DNA of 58,683 nt from Acidobacteriaceae bacterium. GTDB taxonomy: Bacteria > Acidobacteriota > Terriglobia > Terriglobales > Acidobacteriaceae. Below are positions 17,971 through 26,296 of this stretch, in pieces. The stretch lies in contig PLSM01000166.1 in assembly GCA_003165075.1 (NCBI GenBank), positions 20,113-78,795 of the forward strand, in the 5' to 3' direction. The notes under the pieces were generated by a model. That model was not told the DNA's origin and ran no database searches. It worked only from the letters and a program-made list of their open reading frames with translations. Position numbers and translations under genes: made by a program. Within the stretch, counting starts at the first letter, position 1; each line of letters begins with the position of its first letter.

Positions 17971-18430
17971 GAACCTATCCAAAAACCAACAAGGCGGGAT
18001 ACGGCACTCAATCCAGGGATGCTCTTCCCTTCGAATCCTAAGAACGGCCGCCCTTTTGCAGGAAATTAAGTGCACTCAGCGCATAATGAAATTCGATTGG
18101 AGTATTGATAGGTCGAGGGCAAGACGGGAAGCATCACCAGTCGACCCACACGCCCTGAAGCTGCGCACAGCCAGGCGCAGAAGGGTGCATGTCATCCTGA
18201 ATTTGGGATGTGAACTACCCGGCAGGCCAAAAATGCGGCCTAACTCCTTTGATGTCTAAATTCTGCGGCGAACTCCTGCGGAATCAATATTTTGCAGCGC
18301 AGCCCCTTCCGTAAACGCAAGAAAATAAGTAATTTATCTACAGAATCTAGGGGGGGGAGGGGGGCAGGGCTACTCACCGGTTGACCGGCGACTGTCACCT
18401 TGCTGTGCTCGGCGCTCTCTCCCCATGTCG
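17970..18430 (+). repeat. long intergenic repeat element, copy A
   Basis: About 460 bases similar along their length to the reverse complement of 23386-23833. Identical blocks include 18230-18250 (matching 23551-23571), 18278-18301 (matching 23500-23523, containing GCGGAATCAATATTTTGCAG) and 18321-18336 (matching 23465-23480). The left end AGAACCTATCC begins inside the TGA of the upstream gene, and the right end stops at the TAA of the convergent rlmI gene. A G-run lies at 18351-18364. No ORF is conserved between the copies. Confidence 0.85.
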
Positions 18431-18431
18431 G

Positions 18432-19829
18432 TTACTCCACTTGCAGAACCAGGCATTTCAGGTATTCGGTCTCCGCCAGGTTCAGCACCACCGGATGATC
18501 CAGTGCCGCGCCTCGCCGCTCCAGCAGCCTTACCCGCCGGTGCGCATCGGCCGCCGCGGAGGCGACCGCACCTTCCAGATCCGCCCACCCTACGTGATGG
18601 CTGCACGAGAAGGTCAGTAGCAGACCCCCCGGTTGCGCCATCCGCAAAGCACGCAGATTCAGCTCTTTATATCCGCGTAGCGCTCCCTCGACCGCACGTT
18701 TGGTCTTGGCAAACGCGGGCGGATCAAGCACGATGGTGTCGAATCGCTCGCCCGCCTCCGACCAGTCGCGCAAAATCTGAAAGGCATCGGCCTCCACCCA
18801 GTCAACTTCCGCAATGAGCCGGTCGCGGTTGGCCGCAAAGTTGCGCTCGGCCACTTCGAGAGAAGAGCGCGAGGCGTCGATTCCTGTGACACTCTTGCAG
18901 ACGCGTGCCAGATGCAGCGCAAAGCCGCCCTGGTAGCAGCAGACATCGAGCGCCCGCCCTTTTGCTCCCAACCGCTCCGCCCACTCCCGTGCTGCGGCGT
19001 AGTTCGCGCGCTGGTCGAGAAAGGCTCCGGTCTTCTGGCCCGCGTTGGCGTCGTAGTGAAACAGCAGACCGTTAATTTTGAATTGCGTGCTGGTGATAGG
19101 TGCAGCGGGATCTGCCGCCCAAATGGGAGCGAGGTCGGGCGCGGCCAATTCCTCCAACTCGCGCATGCGCGGGTCGGGGCGCTCAAGAATGCTGACAGGA
19201 TGCAACTCTTCGCGGAAAACGCGCACACAGGTTTCACGGACGGGTGCGGAGTCCAGGCCTTTTGTGAGCAGTTGGAGAATGACGAGGTTGCCGTACTTGT
19301 CCGCTACCAGGCCAGGCAGTTCGTCGGCCTCGCTGAAGCACAACCGGCACGCATCTGTCTCTTCGTTCAGCAGCGGCCTGCGCCTGGTGATAGCCGCGCG
19401 CAACCTGGTTTCTAGCAGTCTTAGCCATCCGGCTTCGTCCAGAGCCTCGCGCGACACCAGTCGCAACACAATCTGCGACGACGGGCTATAAAGTGCCGTC
19501 CCCAGCAGCAAACCGCGGGCATCCGCCACTGGCAACAGCGCCGGTGGGCCACCCTCACCGGTTTCCAGCGATTCAATGTCGGAGGCGTAAACCCAAAGAT
19601 GGCCTGCACGCAACCGATCGGCAGCGCGCCGATTCACACGCGCTCCCGGGCCTGCATTGGCCAGGTTGGGATCGTTGCCTGGCGAATAGGGTTTTCGCTG
19701 GGAGTCGCGGCCATCCGTGCGGAGAGGCAATGAGGGGCTCTCGCGATTTCGGTCAAAAGGCGCCATTGGCTTGGTAGCCTTTGGCGCCCTCTGGTCCGTA
19801 GTTGGTTGTAGCTTGCGCGGCTTGGTCAT
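18432..19829 (-). CDS. rlmI: class I SAM-dependent rRNA methyltransferase, RlmI-like (23S rRNA m5C)
   Basis: 465 residues. The first 65 or so are a basic, low-complexity extension. A PUA-type domain follows (ARVNRRAADRLRAGHLWVYASDI), then an EEHL/central domain, then a Rossmann methyltransferase: ALDVCCYQGGFALHLAR is the SAM-binding loop, DPPAFAK is the catalytic motif and FSCSHHV the C-terminal motif. RlmI methylates C1962 of 23S rRNA in E. coli; the same target is inferred here. It reads toward repeat copy A, and a cytochrome c gene lies 56 bases upstream on the same strand. Confidence 0.88.
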   Translation of the reverse strand: MTKPRKLQPTTDQRAPKATKPMAPFDRNRESPSLPLRTDGRDSQRKPYSPGNDPNLANAGPGARVNRRAADRLRAGHLWVYASDIESLETGEGGPPALLPVADARGLLLGTALYSPSSQIVLRLVSREALDEAGWLRLLETRLRAAITRRRPLLNEETDACRLCFSEADELPGLVADKYGNLVILQLLTKGLDSAPVRETCVRVFREELHPVSILERPDPRMRELEELAAPDLAPIWAADPAAPITSTQFKINGLLFHYDANAGQKTGAFLDQRANYAAAREWAERLGAKGRALDVCCYQGGFALHLARVCKSVTGIDASRSSLEVAERNFAANRDRLIAEVDWVEADAFQILRDWSEAGERFDTIVLDPPAFAKTKRAVEGALRGYKELNLRALRMAQPGGLLLTFSCSHHVGWADLEGAVASAAADAHRRVRLLERRGAALDHPVVLNLAETEYLKCLVLQVE

Positions 19830-19885
19830 TTGCTCCTTCGGGGGTCTCGTCGAGCCCTTGCCGGGAGCGTTTAGGCCGCCGGTCT

Positions 19886-20314
19886 CTACCTTGTCTGAAC
19901 GCTTTCCAAATAGCGGCTCAGATTGCTGATTCTGAGCTGTCTCGCCTGGGCGTTCGTCATGTCCATCTTACCAAGGATGGGACCCCACACGGGCATCTCG
20001 ACCGTGCCGTGCGCCTGCACATTCGAGCCAAACTGCATTACCGCAACAATGTGCGTATCCGGGAACTTTCCGTGGTTGTTCCTGCTTAACCCCGTCAGGT
20101 CGGTCGGCTGGGTCTTCAGCGCGGCCGCAGCGGGACCGTTCCCTTTGGCGTCTACCCCATGGCACGGCGCGCAATAACTGGTAAACATCTGCTTGCCGCT
20201 CGTCGGCGAAGTCTTGTTGACCGGGATTATCACCTTTGTTCTGGACTGATCTGCATAACCTATACCGACGGCAACAGCCGCAGCAAGTGTTGTAAGTAAG
20301 AGGCGTTTCAACAT
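19886..20314 (-). CDS. secreted mono-haem cytochrome c
   Basis: 142 residues: signal peptide (LKRLLLTTLAAAVAVGIGYA), then a class I cytochrome c fold with the haem motif CAPCH near residue 48 and a downstream Met in VEMPVWGP near residue 107 as the likely sixth ligand. It is a small periplasmic electron carrier. The redox partner cannot be deduced, since no oxidase or dehydrogenase gene is nearby. It probably shares transcription with rlmI downstream. Confidence 0.9.
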   Translation of the reverse strand: MLKRLLLTTLAAAVAVGIGYADQSRTKVIIPVNKTSPTSGKQMFTSYCAPCHGVDAKGNGPAAAALKTQPTDLTGLSRNNHGKFPDTHIVAVMQFGSNVQAHGTVEMPVWGPILGKMDMTNAQARQLRISNLSRYLESVQTR

Positions 20315-21028
20315 TAGTTCCTCCGTTTCGGACCTCTAAATCCGCAGGGGGGACTTTACTCCTTGTTTATGATAGTCATGCTGTGATGGCCAGCACACTC
20401 AACAGAACCTTACGGCACCGACGAACCAAGGCAGGAACGCTAGTATTCAAGGGCATATACCGCATAATTATTCCCTTCTGAGTGTCATTACATTTGTAAC
20501 CAAGGCTAATTAGAAGGCACACTAAGTCTGAAGAAGTCAAAGTTCAACCAAGCGTGACTCATTTACTAGACTGCTCGTGAGATTGTTAGCAATTCAAAAG
20601 TAATCTCAGTAACCAATCGTCTAAGTTATTGAGTATTAGACCTACGCGCGGAAGCTATCTATCTTGATGCCGGTCCTATTCCCAGTACATCTGCATATTG
20701 TTCTTCTCAGAAGCGCTCTTCGTCCCCTCCCCGTGGCCACGGCTCACAATCCAGAGTTCCCTCTCAACGTGCATAGAATCAAAAGGATAGATAAAAATTG
20801 CCCGCTAGGTCTCTGACCGTATGAATTCGCTCCTTAAATTTGTGGTTTCCCAGGTCAAAAGCGAGACCTGAGGCACCCGACATTGATACAACATCAAGCG
20901 GTCAGAGACCAGTTGCCGCTCTCCTCTGTTTTGAAGCGCGGCGCGGTCTTCAACCTCTTCAGCGCGCTGCCTGACCCGCAACTTGTCCCGTTTGATCCGT
21001 TTCAAATCACTCCGGCCTATAATGAAGC
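20315..21028. other. long divergent intergenic region upstream of rel
   Basis: About 715 bases, more AT-rich than the neighbours, between the cytochrome start and the rel start. No convincing gene. It contains a nested inverted repeat at 20808-20910 and a TATAAT at 21018-21023 directly before the rel ATG. Confidence 0.5.
20808..20910 (+). promoter_or_regulatory. nested inverted repeat upstream of rel
   Basis: An outer perfect 12-bp repeat pairs GGTCTCTGACCG (20808-20819) with CGGTCAGAGACC (20899-20910). An inner stem pairs CAGGTC (20851-20856) with GACCTG (20865-20870) around an 8-base loop. If transcribed it would fold into a stem-loop about 120 bases ahead of the rel start. It could instead be a DNA-level regulatory site. 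Confidence 0.45.
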
Positions 21029-23338
21029 ATGGCGACAGTCCGGCAGGCCATCGCGGCGGATCTCCCCAGCGCCACTTCGGCTCCTCCAGGAGCGGCGGCG
21101 CCTGCTGCCTGTGTCTCGGACCAGCCCACCATCGACCAACGTTTTGAAGCCCTGCTTCGCCGGGTCCAAGCCAATCGCCCCACTGAAGACATCAGCCTCA
21201 TTCGCAAGGCCTGGGACTTTTGCGTTCAGCATCATAAAGGGCAGATGCGCGCGTCGGGCGAGCCCTATGTGATTCACCCCCTTGAGGTTGCCGAGGTGTT
21301 GGCCGAGATCAAGCTGGACTCCACAGCCATTGCCGCCGGACTTCTCCACGATGCCGTCGAAGACACCCCAGCCACCAACGAAGAGATTGAAGCCGAATTC
21401 GGCGATCAGGTTGCCCACATTGTTGAGGGCGTTACCAAAATCGACAAAATCGAGTTCGCCAACCGCGAAGATCGCCAAGCGGAAAATGTTCGCAAGATGC
21501 TCCTGGCTATGGTCACTGACGTGCGAGTTGTTCTTATTAAGTTGGCTGACCGGCTCCACAACATGCGCACCCTGGAACACCTCAAGCCCGACCGCCAGGA
21601 AGCTATTGCCCGAGAGACTCTCGACATTTATGCTCCTCTGGCTCACCGTCTGGGCATGGGCAAGGTGCGCGGCGAGCTTGAAGATCTGGCTTTCCGCTAC
21701 ACCGACCCGGTGAGCTTTGAGCAGGTTTCTGCAGCCGTCGAGGCCCAGCGCATCGAGGGCGAGCAATTCCTTCGCGGCGTGGAAGACACCCTGGTCGAGC
21801 AGTTGCGCGAAAACCATATCGAGGCCCGCGTCGAGTGGCGCATCAAGCGCCTCTATTCCATCTACCAGAAGCAGCAGCGCTCCAAGGTCTCCTTCGATCA
21901 GGTCTACGACTTGCTGGCAGTACGCGTAATCACTCAGGACGTTGCCTCCTGTTACGCCGTTTTTGGGCTCATCCACACCCTCTGGCGGCCGGTTCCAGGC
22001 CGCATCAAGGATTTCATCGCTATTCCGCGCGCCAACCGCTATCAGTCACTGCACACCACCATCATTGGCGAAAGCGGACACCAGTTCGAGGTCCAGATCC
22101 GCACTGAAGAGATGCACCGCATCGCCGAAGAGGGCATTGCGGCCCACTGGAAGTACAAAGCCGGCGAAGGCGTCGTGACCGCCCGTGACGAGGAGCGCCT
22201 CAACTGGATCCGCCAGCTTGTCGAATGGCAGAAGGAGATGACCGATCCCAACGAGTTCCTCTCCAGCCTGAAGATGGACCTGTATCCCGATGAGGTCTAT
22301 ACCTTCACGCCTAAGGGGAAGGTCGTCGTGGTCCCGGCCGACGGCACACCCGTCGACTTTGCCTACACCATCCACACTGAGGTGGGCCACACCTGCGTCG
22401 GCGCCAAGGTCAATGGCCGCATGGTTCCACTGCGCACTAAGCTGCGCACTGGGGACATCGTTGAAATCGTCACTCAAAAGGACCACAAGCCCAGCCGCGA
22501 CTGGCTCACTTTCGTCAAGAGCCCGCGCGCCCGCAACAAGATCAAGCACTGGCTTAACGAGGACCAGCGTCGCCGCGCGGTCGAGATCGGGCGCAAGCTG
22601 CTGGAGCGCGAGGCCCGTAAATTCAAGGTGCCGATGAACCAGATCGACGACCAGGATCTGGGCCGTATCGCCAATGAGTATGGTGTCGTCACCGCCGCTG
22701 ATCTGCTAGCCACCCTGGGCCAGGGCAAGCACTCAGCTCACCAGGTGCTCAACAAACTCGCGCCCGGCTTCGCCAATCTGGGTGATGCCGAACCCAGCGC
22801 GGAGACCAAGCCTCTCGGCCGCGGTGAGGCGGCCATGTCCGATGCGGTGCGCAAGTTGCACCTCACTGGTTCCGACTCGCTCCAGGTTGAGGGCCAGAAC
22901 GACCTGCTGGTTTATCGTGCGCGCTGTTGTAACCCCATTCGTGGCGAAGAAATTGTCGGCTACGTCACCCGCGGCAAGGGCGTGGCCGTCCATGCGCGCA
23001 GTTGTCCTAATGTGCAGAATCTGCTCTACGAGAGTGACCGCCGCATCGCCGTCGAGTGGTCTCGTGTCGGCGACCAGTCGGCCGGACGCCCGCAGCGCTA
23101 CCCCGTCAAGATCACCATCTTCTGCGACGACCGCACCGGCATGTTGAAAGAGCTCACCGCCGTCATCTCCGACGACAACACCAACATCCGCGCCGTGGAT
23201 ATCCGCCGCGACGAAAACGGCGAAGCCATCATCGAGTTCGTGGTCGAAGCCGAGGATGTGCGCCACCTCAACCGCATGGTACTCGGTCTTCGCCGCGTTG
23301 CCGGCGTTCGTGATGTCCAGCGTACCCAAAAGCTCTAA
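21029..23338 (+). CDS. rel: bifunctional (p)ppGpp synthetase/hydrolase (Rel/SpoT)
   Basis: 769 residues, full length. After a divergent 40-residue N-terminus comes the HD hydrolase domain (HH at 68-69, HD at 107-108, VED at 110-112). The synthetase domain follows (about 240-385, with GRIKDFIAIP and RYQSLHTT), then the TGS domain (about 420-485), a helical/zinc-finger-like region containing CCNPIRGEEIVGYVTRGKG, and a C-terminal ACT domain (about 690-765). The intact HD motif argues for both making and degrading (p)ppGpp in the stringent response. No Shine-Dalgarno is visible; TATAAT lies 5 bases before the ATG. Repeat copy B follows downstream. Confidence 0.95.
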   Translation: MATVRQAIAADLPSATSAPPGAAAPAACVSDQPTIDQRFEALLRRVQANRPTEDISLIRKAWDFCVQHHKGQMRASGEPYVIHPLEVAEVLAEIKLDSTAIAAGLLHDAVEDTPATNEEIEAEFGDQVAHIVEGVTKIDKIEFANREDRQAENVRKMLLAMVTDVRVVLIKLADRLHNMRTLEHLKPDRQEAIARETLDIYAPLAHRLGMGKVRGELEDLAFRYTDPVSFEQVSAAVEAQRIEGEQFLRGVEDTLVEQLRENHIEARVEWRIKRLYSIYQKQQRSKVSFDQVYDLLAVRVITQDVASCYAVFGLIHTLWRPVPGRIKDFIAIPRANRYQSLHTTIIGESGHQFEVQIRTEEMHRIAEEGIAAHWKYKAGEGVVTARDEERLNWIRQLVEWQKEMTDPNEFLSSLKMDLYPDEVYTFTPKGKVVVVPADGTPVDFAYTIHTEVGHTCVGAKVNGRMVPLRTKLRTGDIVEIVTQKDHKPSRDWLTFVKSPRARNKIKHWLNEDQRRRAVEIGRKLLEREARKFKVPMNQIDDQDLGRIANEYGVVTAADLLATLGQGKHSAHQVLNKLAPGFANLGDAEPSAETKPLGRGEAAMSDAVRKLHLTGSDSLQVEGQNDLLVYRARCCNPIRGEEIVGYVTRGKGVAVHARSCPNVQNLLYESDRRIAVEWSRVGDQSAGRPQRYPVKITIFCDDRTGMLKELTAVISDDNTNIRAVDIRRDENGEAIIEFVVEAEDVRHLNRMVLGLRRVAGVRDVQRTQKL

Positions 23339-23385
23339 AAGCCTGTCCAAGAACTCGAAGCAGCGCCCGCGCGGGACCAAAAGGG

Positions 23386-23833
23386 CCGACATCGGGGTAG
23401 CAGCAAGCAGTACGGCGACGGTCGACGGTCCGTACCGATGAGTAACCCCCCCCGATTCTGTAAGTAAATTACTTATTTTCACGCGTTTATGATATGGGTT
23501 GCGCTGCAAAATATTGATTCCGCAAGAGTTATCCGCAGAATGTAGGCACTAAAGGAGTTAGGCCGCATTTTCGGGGCGCGGTCGATTGTTTGCCGCCCAA
23601 ATTCAGGAAGACAAGCCCCCTTCACGTTTGCCCGTGCGCAGCTTCCGGACGCGTGGGTGGATAGGTGATGCTCCCCGTCCCAGCGATCGACCTTTCAACT
23701 CTCGACTCGAATCCAATTATGCGCCGCGCGCACATAATTCAATGCAAAAGGAGGGCCGTTCTCCGGATTTGCGGGGGAGAACCTCCCTGGATCAAGTGCC
23801 GTATCCGGCCTTGCTGGTTTCTGGACAGGTTCT
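23386..23833 (-). repeat. long intergenic repeat element, copy B (inverted relative to copy A)
   Basis: The reverse complement of this region matches copy A throughout. Its AGAACCTGTCC end overlaps the TAG stop of the minus-strand HTH gene at 23832-23834, just as copy A overlaps a TGA. The far end runs out about 50 bases behind the rel stop. A GCCTGTCCAAGAAC at 23341-23354 resembles the AGAACCTGTCCAGAAAC end and might be a terminal repeat. Like copy A it fills a convergent gap. Confidence 0.85.
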
Positions 23834-24599
23834 ACGGCTCGTTCAGAATCAACGCTACACGGCCCGCAATGAACTTGCCGGGCGACTCTCCCAGCTCCAC
23901 ATCGATCAGCTCCACGGGGAAGTCGATGTGGTGCGGGCGCAGGACCAGGCGTGTGGACACCAATTCCAGATAGCGAAGTATGAGGTGGGCGCCGGTCTGC
24001 ACCGCATACAAAGTGGGCCGGTCGAGGCGGTAGGGTGTGAGCGAGTTGTAATGGCGATCGATGACGGCCAAGGCGTCGGGAAGGACCAGGGGGTCCATGG
24101 GCAGCGCATCGGCTGCGGGAATGCGCACCGCGACAAACCGCTGCCAGGCGCGCCGCGAGGACGAGGCGCGGGCCCGGACTGACTCAAGCGCTGCGGAAGG
24201 AAGATGAAGCATCGACCGCACCGCTACGGGACGGATGTAGGGCTCAAAGAGCGCCGTGGCATGCGAAACCACAGGGATGGCACTCCCGTCTTCTTCCAGT
24301 GGGAATCCGGCATTTCTTTGAGTGCCTGGCAGCAGGTCGTCGGCTGCCAGGTGTTGCGCGGCCAGGATGCGGTCGATGGCATCCAGGGAGAGCTGGCGGC
24401 GGTCGTGCAGAAAATTGGAAAGATGCGACTGGCCAAAGCCGGTCTGCCGGGCCAGAAGTGAAACGCTCAGACTGCCCCGCTGTATCCTGCGAAGCAGTTC
24501 CAGGCGGAGGCGCTCGTGCATCTGGATAAAATTCATCTGTGGAAAATCCGTCACCGGCAATGGAGACGAACGCTCTCCATTTTCTTGCAGCAAAGTCAT
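23832..24599 (-). CDS. helix-turn-helix transcriptional regulator with a C-terminal ligand/peptidase-like domain
   Basis: 255 residues. An XRE-type helix-turn-helix spans about 27-70 (LSVSLLARQTGFGQSHLSNFLHDRRQLSLDAIDRIL). The remainder, about 95-255, contains RFVAVRIPAADALPMDPLVLPDALAVIDRHY and an all-beta-looking end, reminiscent of LexA/S24-like C-terminal domains, but I cannot point to a Ser-Lys dyad. Local repression is plausible; the target is unknown. An internal ATG at 24536 (MNFIQMHERL) is an alternative start that would remove a poorly structured 21-residue leader. Confidence 0.7.
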   Translation of the reverse strand: MTLLQENGERSSPLPVTDFPQMNFIQMHERLRLELLRRIQRGSLSVSLLARQTGFGQSHLSNFLHDRRQLSLDAIDRILAAQHLAADDLLPGTQRNAGFPLEEDGSAIPVVSHATALFEPYIRPVAVRSMLHLPSAALESVRARASSSRRAWQRFVAVRIPAADALPMDPLVLPDALAVIDRHYNSLTPYRLDRPTLYAVQTGAHLILRYLELVSTRLVLRPHHIDFPVELIDVELGESPGKFIAGRVALILNEP

Positions 24600-25181
24600 T
24601 TGAGCTAACTAGCCTTCATTTACACCGTTTATTTGGGGAATGAAACAGGACAGAGAGGAATAAGTCTGGAATACATTGACGCAAGAGATACATCTTTCTA
24701 GATTGGCTTTACTTTAACTCGCACAGGTATGCGGGAAGCTATTGAGGAAATGCATCTTTGGTGCTACCTCGAAGAGGCAGAATTCTGCCCTTTGCGGTGA
24801 CCAATGAACAGTTCCGGCCGGATTTACGGCGCTCCAAGGAAAGCCAAGCTCCATAGAGTCCGTTCGAGGTCGCCGATCGCACAGGGTCGCCTCGACTGCA
24901 ACGCGGCGGCTCAGGGTAAAGCAATCCTGAAAGCGCAATGATTCGTGCCGGCTATCCTCTTCCCGGCTGCAGGCGCTCCGCAGAAGCGTCCCAGAGCAGA
25001 CGAGTGCGAGAATTCCAAGGTCTGCGCGCCACCATCATGACAAATAACAAGAGAAGACAGGCGGCATTGACCAATCAGGTCATAAGAAACCTGAGGCGCA
25101 TTGCCTGGTTCTCTTTAACCCGCCATTTTGCGATGACCATGTTGAACGGGCGGGGAAATACGCAGAAGGGGAAGATTCGTC
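24600..25181. other. intergenic region without a supported gene
   Basis: About 580 bases. A perfect 14-bp palindrome GGCAGAATTCTGCC lies at 24776-24789. A small ORF from 25037 (MTNNKRRQAALTNQ) has no recognisable features and is not called. Confidence 0.4.
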
Positions 25182-25391
25182 ATGGAATTGCGCGTGCAAC
25201 TGAAAATTTGCGAGGGATGCGGTTGCCTCTGGTATCGGGCTCAGACCCAAGGGAGTGTGTATTGCAAAGAGTGTGAGACAAAGTTGAGGGACTTTCCAAC
25301 ACCGGAGAGCAGGAAGCGGCGCGGACGTCCCGCCCGTAAGCCAATCGTAAGGATTTGGGCGGTGGCTGATGCAATGGGAGGTGTGGAATGA
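25182..25391 (+). CDS. small zinc-ribbon protein with a basic AT-hook-like tail
   Basis: 69 residues. Two CxxC pairs (CEGC at residues 10-13 with a further Cys at 15, and CKEC at 28-31) form a probable zinc ribbon. The RKRRGRPARK segment after it resembles an AT-hook. A nucleic-acid-binding or protein-binding role is likely. Its stop overlaps the next start by four bases (ATGA), so it is translationally coupled to the sigma-like gene, and the two may act together. The upstream AAGGGGAAG lies about 9 bases before the ATG. Confidence 0.72.
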   Translation: MELRVQLKICEGCGCLWYRAQTQGSVYCKECETKLRDFPTPESRKRRGRPARKPIVRIWAVADAMGGVE

Positions 25392-25906
25392 GCGCCGCGC
25401 TGCAGTTGTCAATGATTTGGGGAGCAAGCAGTCCTCGAGAAACGGGGTTTGGAAAGCGCGGACCGGCGGAAGAACGGCCGGGGACAAATCCGAGAGCGGT
25501 GGCGGCAGAGACGTTGCCTGCAAACCTGCCGGATATCAGCCTGGCATTCTACAGGAAGCATACGGAAAGCATGCTTCGGCGCTACCTGTATGCATCGATG
25601 CAAGTGGGGCGGGCTCCGTCGATCCTGGGGGAGCCAATCGCGCGGGGGTGGGTTTCAAGCCGTCCAGTTCGCACCTTCGAGGACGCCGTCATCTTTGTCC
25701 TTGACGTGGAAAGCTGCCTGGACAAGCTTGGATCGCTGGACCGCCAGATGCTGAGCAGAATTGTTCTTCAGGAGTACACCCAGGCCGAGGCGGCCACCTT
25801 GCTGGGGATGAGCGTTCGCGCCATTTCCTACAAGTTTCCGCAGGCCCTCGATCGATTAACCGAGAAGCTGCTGCAGAGCGGCCTCCTGGTACTTCCGCAC
25901 TCATAA
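25388..25906 (+). CDS. sigma-70 region 4-like protein
   Basis: 172 residues. The C-terminal part, about 115-160, has the region-4 helix-turn-helix pattern (LDRQMLSRIVLQEYTQAEAATLLGMSVRAISYKFPQALDRL). The N-terminal part, about 45-110, is helical (ISLAFYRKHTESMLRRYLYASMQVGRAPS) but lacks an obvious region 2, so it may be a transcription regulator built on region 4 rather than a full ECF sigma factor. It overlaps the zinc-ribbon gene by 4 bases and is followed by a good terminator, giving a two-gene unit. Confidence 0.65.
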   Translation: MSAALQLSMIWGASSPRETGFGKRGPAEERPGTNPRAVAAETLPANLPDISLAFYRKHTESMLRRYLYASMQVGRAPSILGEPIARGWVSSRPVRTFEDAVIFVLDVESCLDKLGSLDRQMLSRIVLQEYTQAEAATLLGMSVRAISYKFPQALDRLTEKLLQSGLLVLPHS

Positions 25907-25924
25907 CCTACGGCGCCAACCGGG

Positions 25925-25955
25925 AAAGGGGAGTGTCCAAAAGCGCTCCCCTTTT
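25925..25955 (+). terminator. rho-independent terminator
   Basis: The stem AAAGGGGAGTG / CGCTCCCCTTT (11 bp with one G-T pair, 8-base loop) is followed by TTGT. It lies about 20 bases after the sigma-like gene. Confidence 0.8.
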
Positions 25956-26091
25956 GTATGTGTCCCAAACTCGGGTGAATCGCCGAGATGGCGAAAGGGT
26001 CGTAGAACGGGGCGATATCCGAAGCGCTGGTGCTGTGCACAAGGAGTCCCCGCTCCGTTCAAAATCGAGCGAAGTGACTACATCTAGTCAT

Positions 26092-26222
26092 AGTGACGAG
26101 ATTTCATCATCGTTACGTCGTCACTAGCTGTTACGCCAGCGTGGCCTGGCTTGCTTTGCCAATCGCTAACTTCTCTCTCCTCAATCAGCAACAGGTTCTC
26201 CCATACCCACACGTGTGTATGG
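26092..26222 (+). promoter_or_regulatory. palindromic sites upstream of the Crp/Fnr gene
   Basis: An 8-bp inverted repeat AGTGACGA (26092-26099) and TCGTCACT (26118-26125) lies upstream. Closer to the gene, CACACGTGTG is a perfect 10-bp palindrome extended by CCATA/TATGG across a 2-base bulge (26201-26222), 75 bases before the ATG. The rest of 25956-26296 shows no gene. Confidence 0.4.
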
Positions 26223-26296
26223 CCCCGGACTTGCTTTAGCCATGTCAGCGCAGGACGGCATGAAATAGCGCAGAAAGTGTAATCAGGAGGGTGGGA

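Noticed and set aside
20805..21005. 66-residue minus-strand ORF in the rel upstream region
   Set aside because: It spans the inverted repeat, has no start signal and its composition looks random.
17970..23833. Composite transposon bracketed by the inverted elements
   Set aside because: The genes between the copies are housekeeping-like (rlmI, cytochrome c, rel) and no transposase is encoded in the interval or in either copy.
25037..25276. Small ORF MTNNKRRQAALTNQ... before the zinc-ribbon gene
   Set aside because: No ribosome-binding site, low protein-like character and overlap with the start of a well-supported gene.
26201..26222. Classical Crp binding site upstream of the Crp/Fnr gene
   Set aside because: The palindrome CACACGTGTG lacks the TGTGA-N6-TCACA spacing, so it was kept only as an unassigned operator candidate.
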